Assembly: GCA_009908505.1 (NCBI GenBank)
Contig: JAAAPD010000040.1
Location: 1-55,029 of the forward strand
DNA: 55,029 nucleotides
Direction: 5' to 3'
DNA from: Alphaproteobacteria bacterium
GTDB lineage: Bacteria > Pseudomonadota > Alphaproteobacteria > Rhodobacterales > Rhodobacteraceae
Notes under the pieces: generated by a model
Databases searched by the model: none
What the model was told of the DNA's origin: nothing
What the model saw: the letters and a program-made list of their open reading frames with translations, nothing else
Program-made: the position numbers and the translations under genes
Shown: positions 33,735 to 42,680 of the stretch, piece by piece
Layout: every line of letters starts with the position of its first letter
Position numbering within the stretch: position 1 is the stretch's first letter

Positions 33735-34970
33735 ATGGCCCGCGCCAAGAGACGTTCGCGACTGGCCCTGACCGCAATCGCCATCCTTGTTGTGGCCGGC
33801 ACCTTAACGGCCGCCTTCTGGCCGCAACCCACCCTGGTGGACATGGCAACGGTGGGCCGAGGCCCGATCCAGGTGACCATCGACGAGGACGGACGCACCC
33901 AGGTGCACGAGGTCTACGTCGTCTCGACCCCGGTCGCGGGCCTGTTGCAGCGTGTCACCGTCGAGGCCGGCGACCCGGTAACGGCCCGAGAGGCGGTCGT
34001 TGCACAAATGCGGCCCACCAACCCGGCGGCGCTGGATGTGCGCACGCGCGAACAGGCGCTGGCCGCCGTCGATGCAGCCCAGGCCGCCCTGCGCGTGGCA
34101 GAGGCCGACCGCAATTCCGCCGCCGCCGCCCATGAGCTGGCCGAAACCGACCTTGACCGGGCGAGGCAACTGGCCGAAAGCGGCACGGTCAGCCGGGCGG
34201 CGCTGGAGCGGGCCGAGACCAATGCCCGCGCGACCGAGGCCGCGCTTCAGACCGCCGAGGCCGCGATCGCCATGCGGCAGGCCGAACTGGCCAATGCACG
34301 CGCCCAACTGATCGGCTTCGAAGACCAAGCCCTGTCCGAGGCGGTCGGCAGCGGCTTCGAGGACTCGATCCCCCTGCACGCGCCCATCGACGGGCGTATC
34401 CTGCGCGTGGTCCAGGAAAGCGAGGCAGTGCTACCGGCCGGTGCGCCCGTTCTGGAGATCGGCGATATCGCCAACGGGCTGGACGTGGTGGTCGACCTCA
34501 TCTCATCGGACGCGGTGCAGGTCAGCCTTGGCGACCCGGTTCTGATCGAGGATTGGGGCGGTTCGGCGACCTTGCATGGCACGGTGACGCGCATCGCGCC
34601 CTCGGCCGTGACCAAGGTTTCCGCACTGGGGGTCGAGGAACAGCGCGTCAGCGTTGACGTGACCTTCGACACCCCCGCCGAGGAGCGAGCCAGCCTGGGT
34701 CACGGGTTCCGCGTCGAGGCACGGATCGTGATCTGGCAGGCCGAAGATGTGCTCAAGGTGCCCAGCGCGGCCCTTTTCCGCGATGCTGGCGGCTGGGCGG
34801 TCTTTACCGTCGATGACGAGGGGCTGGCCCGGCTTGCCCTGGTGGACCTGGGCCGCAACAACGGGATCGAGGCGCATGTCCTGTCTGGGCTGGCCGAAGG
34901 GGACCGCGTGATCCTCTACCCGTCTGCGGGACTGGCCGCCGGGGACCACGTCGCGCCAAGGGACGGCTAG
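33735..34970 (+). CDS. HlyD-type periplasmic adaptor (efflux)
   Basis: 411 residues. One N-terminal membrane anchor (LALTAIAILVVAGTLTAAF), a lipoyl/barrel-sandwich part starting VDMATVGRGPIQVTIDEDGRTQVHEVYVVS, a long alpha-helical hairpin (about 100-190, with alternating Ala/Glu/Arg and RQLAESGTVSRAALERAE), then beta-barrel and membrane-proximal domains with PIDGRILRVVQESEAVLPAGAPVLEIGD. It would bridge the FtsX permease to an outer-membrane channel; no TolC gene is in the window. It ends in CTAG shared with the stop of the convergent nagA. Confidence 0.93.
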   Translation: MARAKRRSRLALTAIAILVVAGTLTAAFWPQPTLVDMATVGRGPIQVTIDEDGRTQVHEVYVVSTPVAGLLQRVTVEAGDPVTAREAVVAQMRPTNPAALDVRTREQALAAVDAAQAALRVAEADRNSAAAAHELAETDLDRARQLAESGTVSRAALERAETNARATEAALQTAEAAIAMRQAELANARAQLIGFEDQALSEAVGSGFEDSIPLHAPIDGRILRVVQESEAVLPAGAPVLEIGDIANGLDVVVDLISSDAVQVSLGDPVLIEDWGGSATLHGTVTRIAPSAVTKVSALGVEEQRVSVDVTFDTPAEERASLGHGFRVEARIVIWQAEDVLKVPSAALFRDAGGWAVFTVDDEGLARLALVDLGRNNGIEAHVLSGLAEGDRVILYPSAGLAAGDHVAPRDG

Positions 34971-36103
34971 GCGCGGGCCGAGGCCGGCAACCTGTCGGCC
35001 AGCGACCCGGCATGGTGCATCGACGCGTCCAGCACGATCAGGTCGGCCAAGGCCCGGCCTTCGACCGTCGTCAGGTCATGACGCCCCATCAACCGGGCAG
35101 GCACGGTGAGGGCCATTTTCAAGGCCACGCCCGGGTCGATGCCCAGGACGTTCACCAGCCGCGCGACGCCCATCGCCTGGGTCAGGTGCGCGCCGGCCAG
35201 CGAGCCTTCGGAATTGACCAGCCGCCCGTCCTGCAGGCGCATATCCTGCCCGTAGAGCGAAAAGTGATCCGGCCCGCCCACGGTCGGCATGGCGTCCGAG
35301 ACCAGGAACATCCGATCCGCAACGGGCCGGGCGCGCAAGGCCAGGGCGATCATCTCGTCGGCCACATGGATGCCATCGACGATCAGCCCCGCGTGGGCGG
35401 TCGAATTTATCGCTGCGCCGACCACGCCGGGCGCACGGTTCAGCATCGGCGACATGGCGTTGAAAAGGTGGGTAAAGCAGCTGGCCCCGGCGTCCAGCGC
35501 GGTGCGCGTTTCCTCGGCGCTGGCATCGGAATGCCCGATCGAAACCACGGCCCCCGTCCCGGCGAGCGCGGCGATGTCCTGTGGGCTGGCGGCCTCGGGG
35601 GCCAGCGTGATCATCACCGGGATGTCCGCCGCGCGCAGGCGGCGCACGTGCTCCAGCGTCGCGGGATCAAACGGGCGCACATGGGCCGAGGCATGTGTCC
35701 CCCGGCGCGGCACCGAGATATGCGGCCCCTCGATATGCAGCCCAAGTATCCCCGGACGCCCCTTGGCGGCCAGCGCGGCCGAAACCGCCCGGTCCAGCAC
35801 TTCGGAGGCGTCAGTGATGACGGTGGGCAGGATCCCGACCGTGCCCAGGCCGCGATGGGCTTGGGCGATCCTCTCCATCGCCTCGACGGTCGGGGTTGCG
35901 TTCAGCAGAACGCCCCCGCCCCCGTTCACCTGAAGGTCGATGAACCCCGGCGCTACGATCCCGGGAATACGCGCGCTGCCCGCCGGCGCCTGGCCGTCCG
36001 GGACAAGTCCGGCCACGTGGTCATCAACCACGCGCAGGGCCAGGCCGCCGCGCAGTGTCTCGCCATCGAAAACCAGGCCGGGGGAGAACCATGTCTCAGT
36101 CAT
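34967..36103 (-). CDS. nagA: N-acetylglucosamine-6-phosphate deacetylase
   Basis: 378 residues. Converts GlcNAc-6-P (or GalNAc-6-P in AgaA-type members) to the free amino sugar phosphate and acetate. GFIDLQVNGGGG gives the opening metal loop, HIEGPHIS the metal Glu (residue 125), SIGHSDASAEET and THLFNAMSP the metal His ligands, LVSDAMP the catalytic Asp. Start ATG 36103 overlaps the KbaZ gene by 8 bp. Final gene of the amino-sugar operon. The sequence alone cannot separate Nag from Aga specificity, and AgaS and KbaZ neighbours favour a GalNAc-type substrate. Confidence 0.92.
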   Translation of the reverse strand: MTETWFSPGLVFDGETLRGGLALRVVDDHVAGLVPDGQAPAGSARIPGIVAPGFIDLQVNGGGGVLLNATPTVEAMERIAQAHRGLGTVGILPTVITDASEVLDRAVSAALAAKGRPGILGLHIEGPHISVPRRGTHASAHVRPFDPATLEHVRRLRAADIPVMITLAPEAASPQDIAALAGTGAVVSIGHSDASAEETRTALDAGASCFTHLFNAMSPMLNRAPGVVGAAINSTAHAGLIVDGIHVADEMIALALRARPVADRMFLVSDAMPTVGGPDHFSLYGQDMRLQDGRLVNSEGSLAGAHLTQAMGVARLVNVLGIDPGVALKMALTVPARLMGRHDLTTVEGRALADLIVLDASMHHAGSLADRLPASARA

Positions 36104-37352
36104 CGCCGCCCCCTTGATCGTCGAAGAAGTAGGGATCAAGCGCAAACTGGATCTGCGCGTCGATCAACCGCTGGGCCTGTGGCCCGCAAAGCGCCTCGGC
36201 CCGGTCGAGGACCGCCGGGGCGAAAACCTGCCACAAGAGCGGGTCCGGCATCGCCGCCTCCGAGACCCGCGCGCGCAGCTCGGCCACCGCCGCCTGCGCC
36301 TTGGGCGCGGGCCAGTAATAGCGTATGCGGTCGGCCAGCCCGGCATGACGCGCGATGCGGTCCCCGGCCGCGTAGTGCCCCTGCCAATAGCCCGGATCGG
36401 CCTGCATCACCTCTTCCATCACGTCGATCAGCCCCACCGCCCGGCCCGCGATGGCCAGCGCCGCGTCCAGCGCGTAGAGCGCCTCGCGATAGGCGAAGGT
36501 CAGCGCCGGTCCGACCTTCTGGAAAGCAAAGCCAAGGGCGGCCAGCCGTGGATACGCCGCCGGGGCCTGGTAATCGGTCGAATGCGCCTCAAGGCACAGG
36601 CCGGGCCATGACAAGGCAACCTCGCGCAGGGCCGGGTCACGGTTCATGGGCAGGTGATGCACCTGCATGGGCGAGAACTCGACCCCCGGCTGCACGACCA
36701 ACCCGGCGACGCGCGGCATGATTTCGGCCAGCCCGGCCCGGGCGAAAGCCGCTTCATGCGCGGCCAGCGTAGCGGTCGCGGCGTCTGGGCTGGTCGCGGG
36801 GATATCGCCGGCCTCGTCCATCCGGGCGCCACCCGGCGGGGGCACCTCGGTGCCGATGACATAGAGCAGACCCGCATCCGGCGCGGCCCCTTCGCAGACC
36901 TGGGCTAGATCGGCGGACCGTTCGGCGGTCACGGCATCGGCCAGTTGCGCTGCTTCGCCGGCGCAGCCTTCGGAACAATCCAGATGGATCTTGGCGAACC
37001 CGGCGCGCGCATAGTCGGCCACCAGGGTTCGCGCCTTGTCCATCGCCGCATCCGCGGGCAGCTTGCGCCAGGCCTGCGGGCCAAGGTGATCCCCGCCCAG
37101 GACCAGTCGCGCCCGGTCCACGCCAAGATCATCGGCCATGCCCCGGACGAAACGGGCGAAATCGGATGGGGTCATACCCGTATAGCCGCCATCCTGGTTC
37201 ACCTGGTTGCTTGTCGCCTCGATCACCAATGGGCGGTCCAGCGCCTCGGCCCGCAGCATCGAGGCGCGCAACGCATCCGGCTGCGCCGAACAGACCGAGG
37301 GCACGGCCACTGCCGCGCCGGCCCGGTTGCGGGCCACGATATCGCGCAGCAT
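36096..37352 (-). CDS. KbaZ/GatZ-like protein (tagatose-bisphosphate aldolase non-catalytic subunit family)
   Basis: 418 residues. Family landmarks are clear: IEATSNQVNQDGGYTGMTP, LVLGGDHLGPQAW, KIHLDCSEGCAGE, YVIGTEVPPPGGA, LCLEAHSTDYQ, KVGPALTFAYREALY and DRIRYYWP. In enterobacteria KbaZ or GatZ stabilises the class II aldolase KbaY/GatY. No KbaY or PfkB gene is in the window, so either the partners are elsewhere or this protein has its own activity. One-base gap from the ROK gene; overlaps nagA. No active-site Zn motif of KbaY is present. Confidence 0.93.
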   Translation of the reverse strand: MLRDIVARNRAGAAVAVPSVCSAQPDALRASMLRAEALDRPLVIEATSNQVNQDGGYTGMTPSDFARFVRGMADDLGVDRARLVLGGDHLGPQAWRKLPADAAMDKARTLVADYARAGFAKIHLDCSEGCAGEAAQLADAVTAERSADLAQVCEGAAPDAGLLYVIGTEVPPPGGARMDEAGDIPATSPDAATATLAAHEAAFARAGLAEIMPRVAGLVVQPGVEFSPMQVHHLPMNRDPALREVALSWPGLCLEAHSTDYQAPAAYPRLAALGFAFQKVGPALTFAYREALYALDAALAIAGRAVGLIDVMEEVMQADPGYWQGHYAAGDRIARHAGLADRIRYYWPAPKAQAAVAELRARVSEAAMPDPLLWQVFAPAVLDRAEALCGPQAQRLIDAQIQFALDPYFFDDQGGGDD

Positions 37353-37353
37353 C

Positions 37354-38274
37354 TCAGACACCCTGCGCCTCTTGCAGGGCCGCAAAGGCCGCCCCCCGTG
37401 CGCCCGAGGCATCGCCGCCCTCGGCCAGCAGGACAGGCGGCGTGTCGAACCCCTTGATCTGCGCCGCGGCCAGCGCCTCGGACAGGTCGGGAACCAGCCC
37501 CTCGATCCGGCTCAGCCCCCCGGCGATCACGATGCAGTCGGGATCGACCGTTTGCACCATGGTCAGCATCAGCTCGCCCATCATTTCCAGCCAGACGGCC
37601 CAGACACTGGCCGCCTCAGCGTCTTCGTGCCGCTGTCGGCCGATCTCTTGGGGGTCCATGGCCCGCCCGCAGAGGTCCTGGGCCATGCGGCGCAGCCCCG
37701 GCCCGGCCACGTAGGTTTCCACGCAGCCCTGCCGGCCGCAGCCGCAGGTGTGGATGGGCAGGCCGTGGCGCGCGACCACGGCGGCGGAGGCAGGAGAATG
37801 GCCATACTCACCGCCCGTTCCGGTCGGGCCGGCCTGCAGCGCACCATCGACGACCACGCCGCCGCCGATCCCGGTGCCGAGGATCAGCGACATGACGGTG
37901 CGACGGCCCCGGCCCGCCCCGAAAACCGCCTCGGACAGGGCCAGCGCCCGACAATCGTTGACATAGGTGACATCCTGCGCTGCCGCCCTGGCGATGTCGG
38001 CGGGAAAGGGGTGGCCCGAGGCGACAAGGTTCGCGGTGAAGGCATTGCCGCGCGCATCGACCAGGCCCGCGGCCCCCACGCCCACCGGCAAGGGCGACCC
38101 GGCTTGGTCGAGCGCCCAACGCACCTGGTCGGACACACAAGCCACAAGCGCCTTGTAATCCCGGGGGGTTTCATCGCGCCGGCTGGCGACCTGCTTCCAG
38201 TCGCTGTCGAACAGCTGAACCTCAGACTTGGTGCCGCCCAGATCGATCCCCGCCGCGATACCGGCCATCGTCAT
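37354..38274 (-). CDS. ROK-family sugar kinase (probable N-acetylhexosamine kinase)
   Basis: 306 residues. ATP site DLGGTKSEV (residues 11-19), catalytic Asp107 in VNDCRA, GTGIGGG loop, ROK zinc site with His175 and CGCGRQGC (177-184), and Glu156 in TGTGGEYGH, which in the family recognises the sugar 1- to 3-hydroxyls or the N-acetyl group. It phosphorylates a free GlcNAc or GalNAc released in the cytoplasm, probably by the GH20 gene nearby. No helix-turn-helix, so it is a kinase rather than a ROK repressor. ATGA overlap with the AgaS-like gene. Confidence 0.9.
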   Translation of the reverse strand: MTMAGIAAGIDLGGTKSEVQLFDSDWKQVASRRDETPRDYKALVACVSDQVRWALDQAGSPLPVGVGAAGLVDARGNAFTANLVASGHPFPADIARAAAQDVTYVNDCRALALSEAVFGAGRGRRTVMSLILGTGIGGGVVVDGALQAGPTGTGGEYGHSPASAAVVARHGLPIHTCGCGRQGCVETYVAGPGLRRMAQDLCGRAMDPQEIGRQRHEDAEAASVWAVWLEMMGELMLTMVQTVDPDCIVIAGGLSRIEGLVPDLSEALAAAQIKGFDTPPVLLAEGGDASGARGAAFAALQEAQGV

Positions 38275-39347
38275 GGCGCGACCTCGTAGAGCGTGACGCC
38301 CGAGACCACGCGCGACAGCGTGCCCTGTCCGCTGAACGGATCATCCACGTTCAGGCCCAGCCGGTCGGCCCAGATCACCCCGGCGACCTGGGCGAAACCA
38401 ACCGCAACCGGCGCAGCCCATAGCGGCCCGTCCGGGTGGGGCAGGTCGACATCGCCGCCCGGCCCGATACTCGTGACCGTCGCGCCGGGATATTGCGCGC
38501 GTAGTTCGGCCACCAGGTCGGCTTCGTAGCGGCAGGCCGGATCGGCAGCATCGGTGAAAACGACGATCCGCGTGTTTTGCGTGGTGAAGGATTTCGGCCC
38601 GTGACGAAAGCCCAGGACACTGTCCCAAAGGCAGGGCACCTGCCCGGCGGTCAGTTCCATGACCTTGAGCGCCGCCTCGCGTGCCGCATAGGCAAGCGGG
38701 CCGGTGCCCAGAAACACCGCGCGGTCCGGTCGGGCACCGGTTCGCGCGTCGAATTCGGGCAGCGCCGCTTCCAACGTGGCCGCCGCGCGGTTCATCGCGT
38801 CCGGGTCCGGGCGATCCTCGGCAAAGACCATCAGGGCGGTCAGCAACATTGTCGAAAAGCTGCTGGTCATGGCAAAGCCGGCATCATGGGTTTCGGGCGG
38901 CAGCAGGACCACGCGGCTTTCCGTCCCGCCACGGGTGGCAAGGGCCCCATCTGGATTGCAGGTGATGTTCAGACGCGGCGCAGACGGGGCCAGCACATCG
39001 AGCGCGTCCAGCGTGCCCACGGTTTCCGAGGAATTCCCCGAACGCCCGAAATTCACCACCAGCGGGCGGCGGTCGCGCAGATAGGTCTGAGGCCGCGCCA
39101 CCAGGTCGGTCGAGGGCACGGCGCGCAGACGCGGGCCACCCTGACCTTCCAGCCCCGAAACGAGGATGTCGCCGATATAGGCGCTGGTCCCGGCACCGCA
39201 GAACCAGACTTCGTCCACCTGTTGCGACCCCACCCAGGCCCGCAGCGCACCTACGTCCAGCGCCCGTGCCCAGGTCCGCCACAGACGCGGCTGGGCATGA
39301 GTCTCGGTCCAGGTGGCCCACCGGGCCAGGTCGGCGGTCTCGGTCAT
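38271..39347 (-). CDS. agaS: AgaS-like SIS-domain amino-sugar phosphate deaminase/isomerase
   Basis: 358 residues with two SIS domains. VWFCGAGTSAYIGDI and FGRSGNSSETVGTLDAL in the first, and VFLGTGPLAYAAREAALKVMELTAG, then GFRHGPKSF in the second are typical of AgaS. AgaS turns galactosamine-6-P into tagatose-6-P and ammonia. The neighbouring KbaZ-like gene fits that pathway. The downstream ROK start overlaps its stop as ATGA, and its own ATG lies within the end of the upstream SIS gene. A glucosamine-6-P deaminase role is possible but less likely given the second SIS gene. Confidence 0.88.
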   Translation of the reverse strand: MTETADLARWATWTETHAQPRLWRTWARALDVGALRAWVGSQQVDEVWFCGAGTSAYIGDILVSGLEGQGGPRLRAVPSTDLVARPQTYLRDRRPLVVNFGRSGNSSETVGTLDALDVLAPSAPRLNITCNPDGALATRGGTESRVVLLPPETHDAGFAMTSSFSTMLLTALMVFAEDRPDPDAMNRAAATLEAALPEFDARTGARPDRAVFLGTGPLAYAAREAALKVMELTAGQVPCLWDSVLGFRHGPKSFTTQNTRIVVFTDAADPACRYEADLVAELRAQYPGATVTSIGPGGDVDLPHPDGPLWAAPVAVGFAQVAGVIWADRLGLNVDDPFSGQGTLSRVVSGVTLYEVAP

Positions 39348-40354
39348 CGGGTTCGGGTCACTTTCGACAGGGTTGCGGGGTTGTCCGGGTCATGGCCCAG
39401 CGCCAGCGCGGTATCAAGGATCACCGGGTAGACCCGGCGCAGGATGGCGGCTGCCGCGCTGGCCGTTGTCAGGCCGGCCAGGCCCGCATCCACCCGGTGC
39501 ACATCGCAGCCCTGGTCGCGGAACCTTGCCTCGGCGGTGTCCAGGCTATCGGCGGTGCCCGGCGCGCCGGTATCCAGCACGAGCACGGTCAGGGGGTTCG
39601 TCGCCAGTTGCAGCGGGCCATGCAGAACCTCCGAGGCCGAATAGGCCTCGGCATGGATGGCGCAGCATTCCTTGATCTTCAGCGCGACTTCATGTGCCGC
39701 GCCAAAGCCGGTATCGCGCCCCACGACATAGACATGCCGCGCCCGCAGCAGCCCGGCACGCAGGGCCTCGCGCCGGTCCTTGGACAACCCGTCCATGTCC
39801 GCCAGCGCCGCGATCCCGACGGCGGCACGACGGCCATAATCGGGTTTTAGAGCGGACAGCAGCGCGAGACCTGCCGCGATCGATCCGATCACTGTCTTGG
39901 TGGCGGGCACGGCACGTTCTTCCCCCGCACCTATCGGCACGGTCAGGTCCGCGGCGGCCTCGACACCCGAGCCGGGCACATTGGTCAATGCCGCGACGCA
40001 GGCGCCCTTGGCCCGCATGCCCTTGGCCGTATGGATCAGGTCGTCGCTGGCACCCGATTGCGAGATGATCAGCGCTGCCGCATCGCGCATCGTGACCCCG
40101 CCGCCGATGGAAAAGACCGACGGCGGCAGCGACGTGACCGGCACGCCCAGTTCGCGCATGAATTCGTAGGACAGGATGTTGGCCGCCGCATCGGACGACC
40201 CGCGCGCAACGGTATAGAACGCCCGGCGTTCGGCCAGACCTGCAGCGGCCGCACCGATGTCCTGCATCGCGGTGCGGGCGAACACCGCGCCCGCCTCGCC
40301 GATCTCGCGGGCCATGTGCCGGCCCGGTGTGGTGTCATTGCCCTGCACCGTCAT
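39344..40354 (-). CDS. SIS-domain protein, NagB-II/GlmS-like deaminase
   Basis: 336 residues with two SIS domains like the isomerase half of GlmS: YTVARGSSDAAANILSYEF, ISQSGASDDLIHT, AVPATKTVIGS, and in the second domain VYVVGRDTGFGAAHEVALKIKECC and AEAYSASEVLHGPLQL. Such NagB-II proteins deaminate and isomerise glucosamine-6-P to fructose-6-P. There is no glutaminase domain, so it does not make glucosamine-6-P. With AgaS it gives two different SIS enzymes in one operon. ATGA overlaps on both sides. Confidence 0.88.
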   Translation of the reverse strand: MTVQGNDTTPGRHMAREIGEAGAVFARTAMQDIGAAAAGLAERRAFYTVARGSSDAAANILSYEFMRELGVPVTSLPPSVFSIGGGVTMRDAAALIISQSGASDDLIHTAKGMRAKGACVAALTNVPGSGVEAAADLTVPIGAGEERAVPATKTVIGSIAAGLALLSALKPDYGRRAAVGIAALADMDGLSKDRREALRAGLLRARHVYVVGRDTGFGAAHEVALKIKECCAIHAEAYSASEVLHGPLQLATNPLTVLVLDTGAPGTADSLDTAEARFRDQGCDVHRVDAGLAGLTTASAAAAILRRVYPVILDTALALGHDPDNPATLSKVTRTR

Positions 40355-41496
40355 CCCCTCAAGCCCAAGCTGTCGAATTCCGCCCAGGTTTCGGCCAGGT
40401 CCACCACGCGGCCATCGTTGCGGGCCTGGTCCAGCGCCAGCGCCGCGACGCCAGCCTCAAGCGCATCGAGGATGGACACGGGCAGCGCCTCGGCCTCGCC
40501 CTTCAGATAGGCGATGACATCGGCGACCATCATGTGATCGGCGCCGTAATGGCTGCCCAGCGTCGCCTTGTCGCCCTTGCTGTAGTCATGGTCCGCGAAA
40601 ACCTTGCCATCTCGCCGGGTGATCTTGAGATAGCCGCGCACGAAATCGCCCTCGGCCATGCCCATCGCCCCCATGACACAGAACCGGCGGTGTTCGTCCG
40701 GCACGTTCAGGTTGGTGTGAAAGGCCATGCTGGCCCCGGTTTCGTACTCCAGGATCGCGGTCTGGCAGTCGATGATGTCGCCATCGCTGCGGAACGGGTC
40801 ATCGACTGAGTTCCAGACCGATCCCTTGACGTGGAAGATCTCGTTCTCGGCATTCGAGGCCGGGGCGTGGTCGGGCAGGAAGGACCGCCGACCACCGAAA
40901 CTGGCAACGCGGGCCGGACGCGAGCCTGTGATCATGTTGTAGAGGTCGAGGTCATGACAGCATTTTTCCAGCATGAACCCGCCCGAATGGGACACCATGC
41001 GGCGCCAGTCGCGCATGAAGAAGGCGCCGTGATAGGGGCCGATATGCTCATTCGCCTCAAGCGACGTGATCCGGCCCAGAACACCCTCGGCCATGGCCGC
41101 ACGCAGGTCCACCATGTGCTGGGAATACCGAAGCACCAAACCCACCATCAACCGGTCCGCGCCGTGTTCTGCCAGCAGGCGGCCCAGCTCCATCGTCTCC
41201 TCGATGGACACCACAACGGGTTTCTCGGTGAAGATATGCGGCACGTTGCTTTCCAGCCCCGCGCGGATCTGGTCGAGGTGAAACTCGTTGGGCGAGCCGA
41301 CGAAATACAGGTCCGGTCTGGTCCGGTCCAGCATCTCTTCGACGCTGTCGAACCGCAGCGTGTCTGTGCCGATCATCTCAAGGTAAGTCGGTTGCGGGTC
41401 GTAATAGCCCACGAATTCGACCTCGGGCATCATGTCCTTGAACAAGGCCAGCACATGACCGGCCCGCAGGCCGATCCCGGCGGTAGCGATTTTCAT
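40351..41496 (-). CDS. Gfo/Idh/MocA-family NAD(P)-dependent sugar dehydrogenase
   Basis: 381 residues. N-terminal Rossmann domain MKIATAGIGLRAGH; FTEKPVVVSIEET with the conserved EKP; second domain with RYSQHMVDLRAAMAEGVLGRI, SGGFMLEKCCHDLDLYN (catalytic His region). The reaction is oxidation or reduction at a sugar carbon; the operon suggests a hexosamine or its disaccharide. It does not look like a full GH109 glycosidase, which is longer, but a retaining NAD-dependent glycosidase role cannot be excluded. AGGAGGAAGGA before ATG 41496 fixes the start; the stop overlaps the SIS gene. Confidence 0.9.
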   Translation of the reverse strand: MKIATAGIGLRAGHVLALFKDMMPEVEFVGYYDPQPTYLEMIGTDTLRFDSVEEMLDRTRPDLYFVGSPNEFHLDQIRAGLESNVPHIFTEKPVVVSIEETMELGRLLAEHGADRLMVGLVLRYSQHMVDLRAAMAEGVLGRITSLEANEHIGPYHGAFFMRDWRRMVSHSGGFMLEKCCHDLDLYNMITGSRPARVASFGGRRSFLPDHAPASNAENEIFHVKGSVWNSVDDPFRSDGDIIDCQTAILEYETGASMAFHTNLNVPDEHRRFCVMGAMGMAEGDFVRGYLKITRRDGKVFADHDYSKGDKATLGSHYGADHMMVADVIAYLKGEAEALPVSILDALEAGVAALALDQARNDGRVVDLAETWAEFDSLGLRG

Positions 41497-41506
41497 TCCT
41501 TCCTCC

Positions 41507-42604
41507 TCAGGCGACAAGGGCCGGGGCGGCCTGCCGGCGCAGGACCGTGCCATCGGCCTTGAAGACATGGGCGCAAGCGGGATCAACCGTCAGGCCGACC
41601 GGCACACCTTCCTCGATCCGGGCATTGCCGTCGAGCGAGGCGCAGAAACGCGTGCCGTCCGACAGGGCGCCGTGGGCTATGGACACGCCGCCCAGGCGTT
41701 CCAGTACCCGTATATTCAGGTCCAGACCGTCGCCGAGCCGGACATCCTCGGGCCGGATGCCGATTTCCACCGCATCGCCCGTGGAGACGCCCGCGGTGTC
41801 GACCGGCAGGACCAGCCGCGCCCCGTCGACCGTGTCGATGGCGACGCCGCCACCACTCGCGTCCGCGACCGTGCCGGGGACGAAATTCATGTTGGGTTGA
41901 CCGATGAACCCGGCGACGAACTTGGTGGCGGGATGGTGATACAGCTCCATCGGGGAGCCGAACTGTTCGACCCGCCCGCCGTTCAGTACGACGATGCGGT
42001 CGGCCATTGTCATCGCCTCGACCTGGTCGTGGGTGACATAGACCATCGTGGCATTGAGTGCGCGGTGCAGCTGGCTGAGCTCCACCCGCATGTCGCCGCG
42101 CAGCGCCGCGTCCAGGTTCGAAAGCGGTTCGTCGAACAGAAACACCTTGGGTTCGCGCACGATGGACCGGCCGATGGCGACGCGCTGGCGCTGACCGCCG
42201 GACAACTGCCCCGGCTTCAGCGGCAGCTTGTCGGTCAGTTGCAGGATCTCGGCGGCGCGGGCCACGCGCTGGGACACTTCGTCCTGGGTCATCTTCTGGA
42301 CCCGCAGCGGGAAGGCGATGTTCTCGAAAACCGTCAGATGCGGATAGAGCGCATAGGACTGGAACACCATCGAGATGCCGCGGTCCACCGGGTCTTCGCG
42401 GCTGACATCACGTCCCTCGATCACGATACGGCCGGCGCTTGTCTCTTCCAGCCCGGCGATGATCCGCAAGAGCGTGGACTTGCCGCAGCCCGACGGGCCG
42501 ACGAAGACGACGAATTCCTTGTCGCGGATGGCAAGGTCGATGTCATGAAGCACCTTGGCGGGGCCGAAGGATTTGCTGATGTTTTCCAGGTCAAGCGTGG
42601 CCAC
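41507..42604 (-). CDS. Carbohydrate ABC importer ATPase (UgpC/MalK-like)
   Basis: 365 residues. Walker A GPSGCGKST, signature LSGGQRQRVAIGRSI, Walker B VFLFDEPLSNLDA, then a C-terminal OB-type regulatory domain with FIGQPNMNFVPG and IGIRPEDVRLGDG, as in MalK/UgpC. GTG start at 42604 (MATLDLENISKSFGPA when started with Met) with AGGA upstream; longer frames lack support. It powers both permeases of this operon and lies after the binding-protein gene, separated by a strong stem-loop. Confidence 0.93.
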   Translation of the reverse strand: MATLDLENISKSFGPAKVLHDIDLAIRDKEFVVFVGPSGCGKSTLLRIIAGLEETSAGRIVIEGRDVSREDPVDRGISMVFQSYALYPHLTVFENIAFPLRVQKMTQDEVSQRVARAAEILQLTDKLPLKPGQLSGGQRQRVAIGRSIVREPKVFLFDEPLSNLDAALRGDMRVELSQLHRALNATMVYVTHDQVEAMTMADRIVVLNGGRVEQFGSPMELYHHPATKFVAGFIGQPNMNFVPGTVADASGGGVAIDTVDGARLVLPVDTAGVSTGDAVEIGIRPEDVRLGDGLDLNIRVLERLGGVSIAHGALSDGTRFCASLDGNARIEEGVPVGLTVDPACAHVFKADGTVLRRQAAPALVA

Positions 42605-42639
42605 GGATTGCGTCCTGTCTGGTTGAAATCTGGTAGGGT

Positions 42640-42666
42640 CCGGGCGGCGGCCCAGCCGCCGCCCGG
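42640..42666 (-). promoter_or_regulatory. 12-bp GC stem-loop after the sugar-binding protein gene
   Basis: CCGGGCGGCGGC pairs perfectly with GCCGCCGCCCGG around a 3-nt loop, 14 bp past the stop of the sugar-binding protein gene and ahead of the ATPase gene. No T tract follows, so it probably stabilises the upstream message or lowers downstream expression, as with the stem-loop at 10862-10891. Confidence 0.65.
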
Positions 42667-42680
42667 TCGGGAGGATCACC

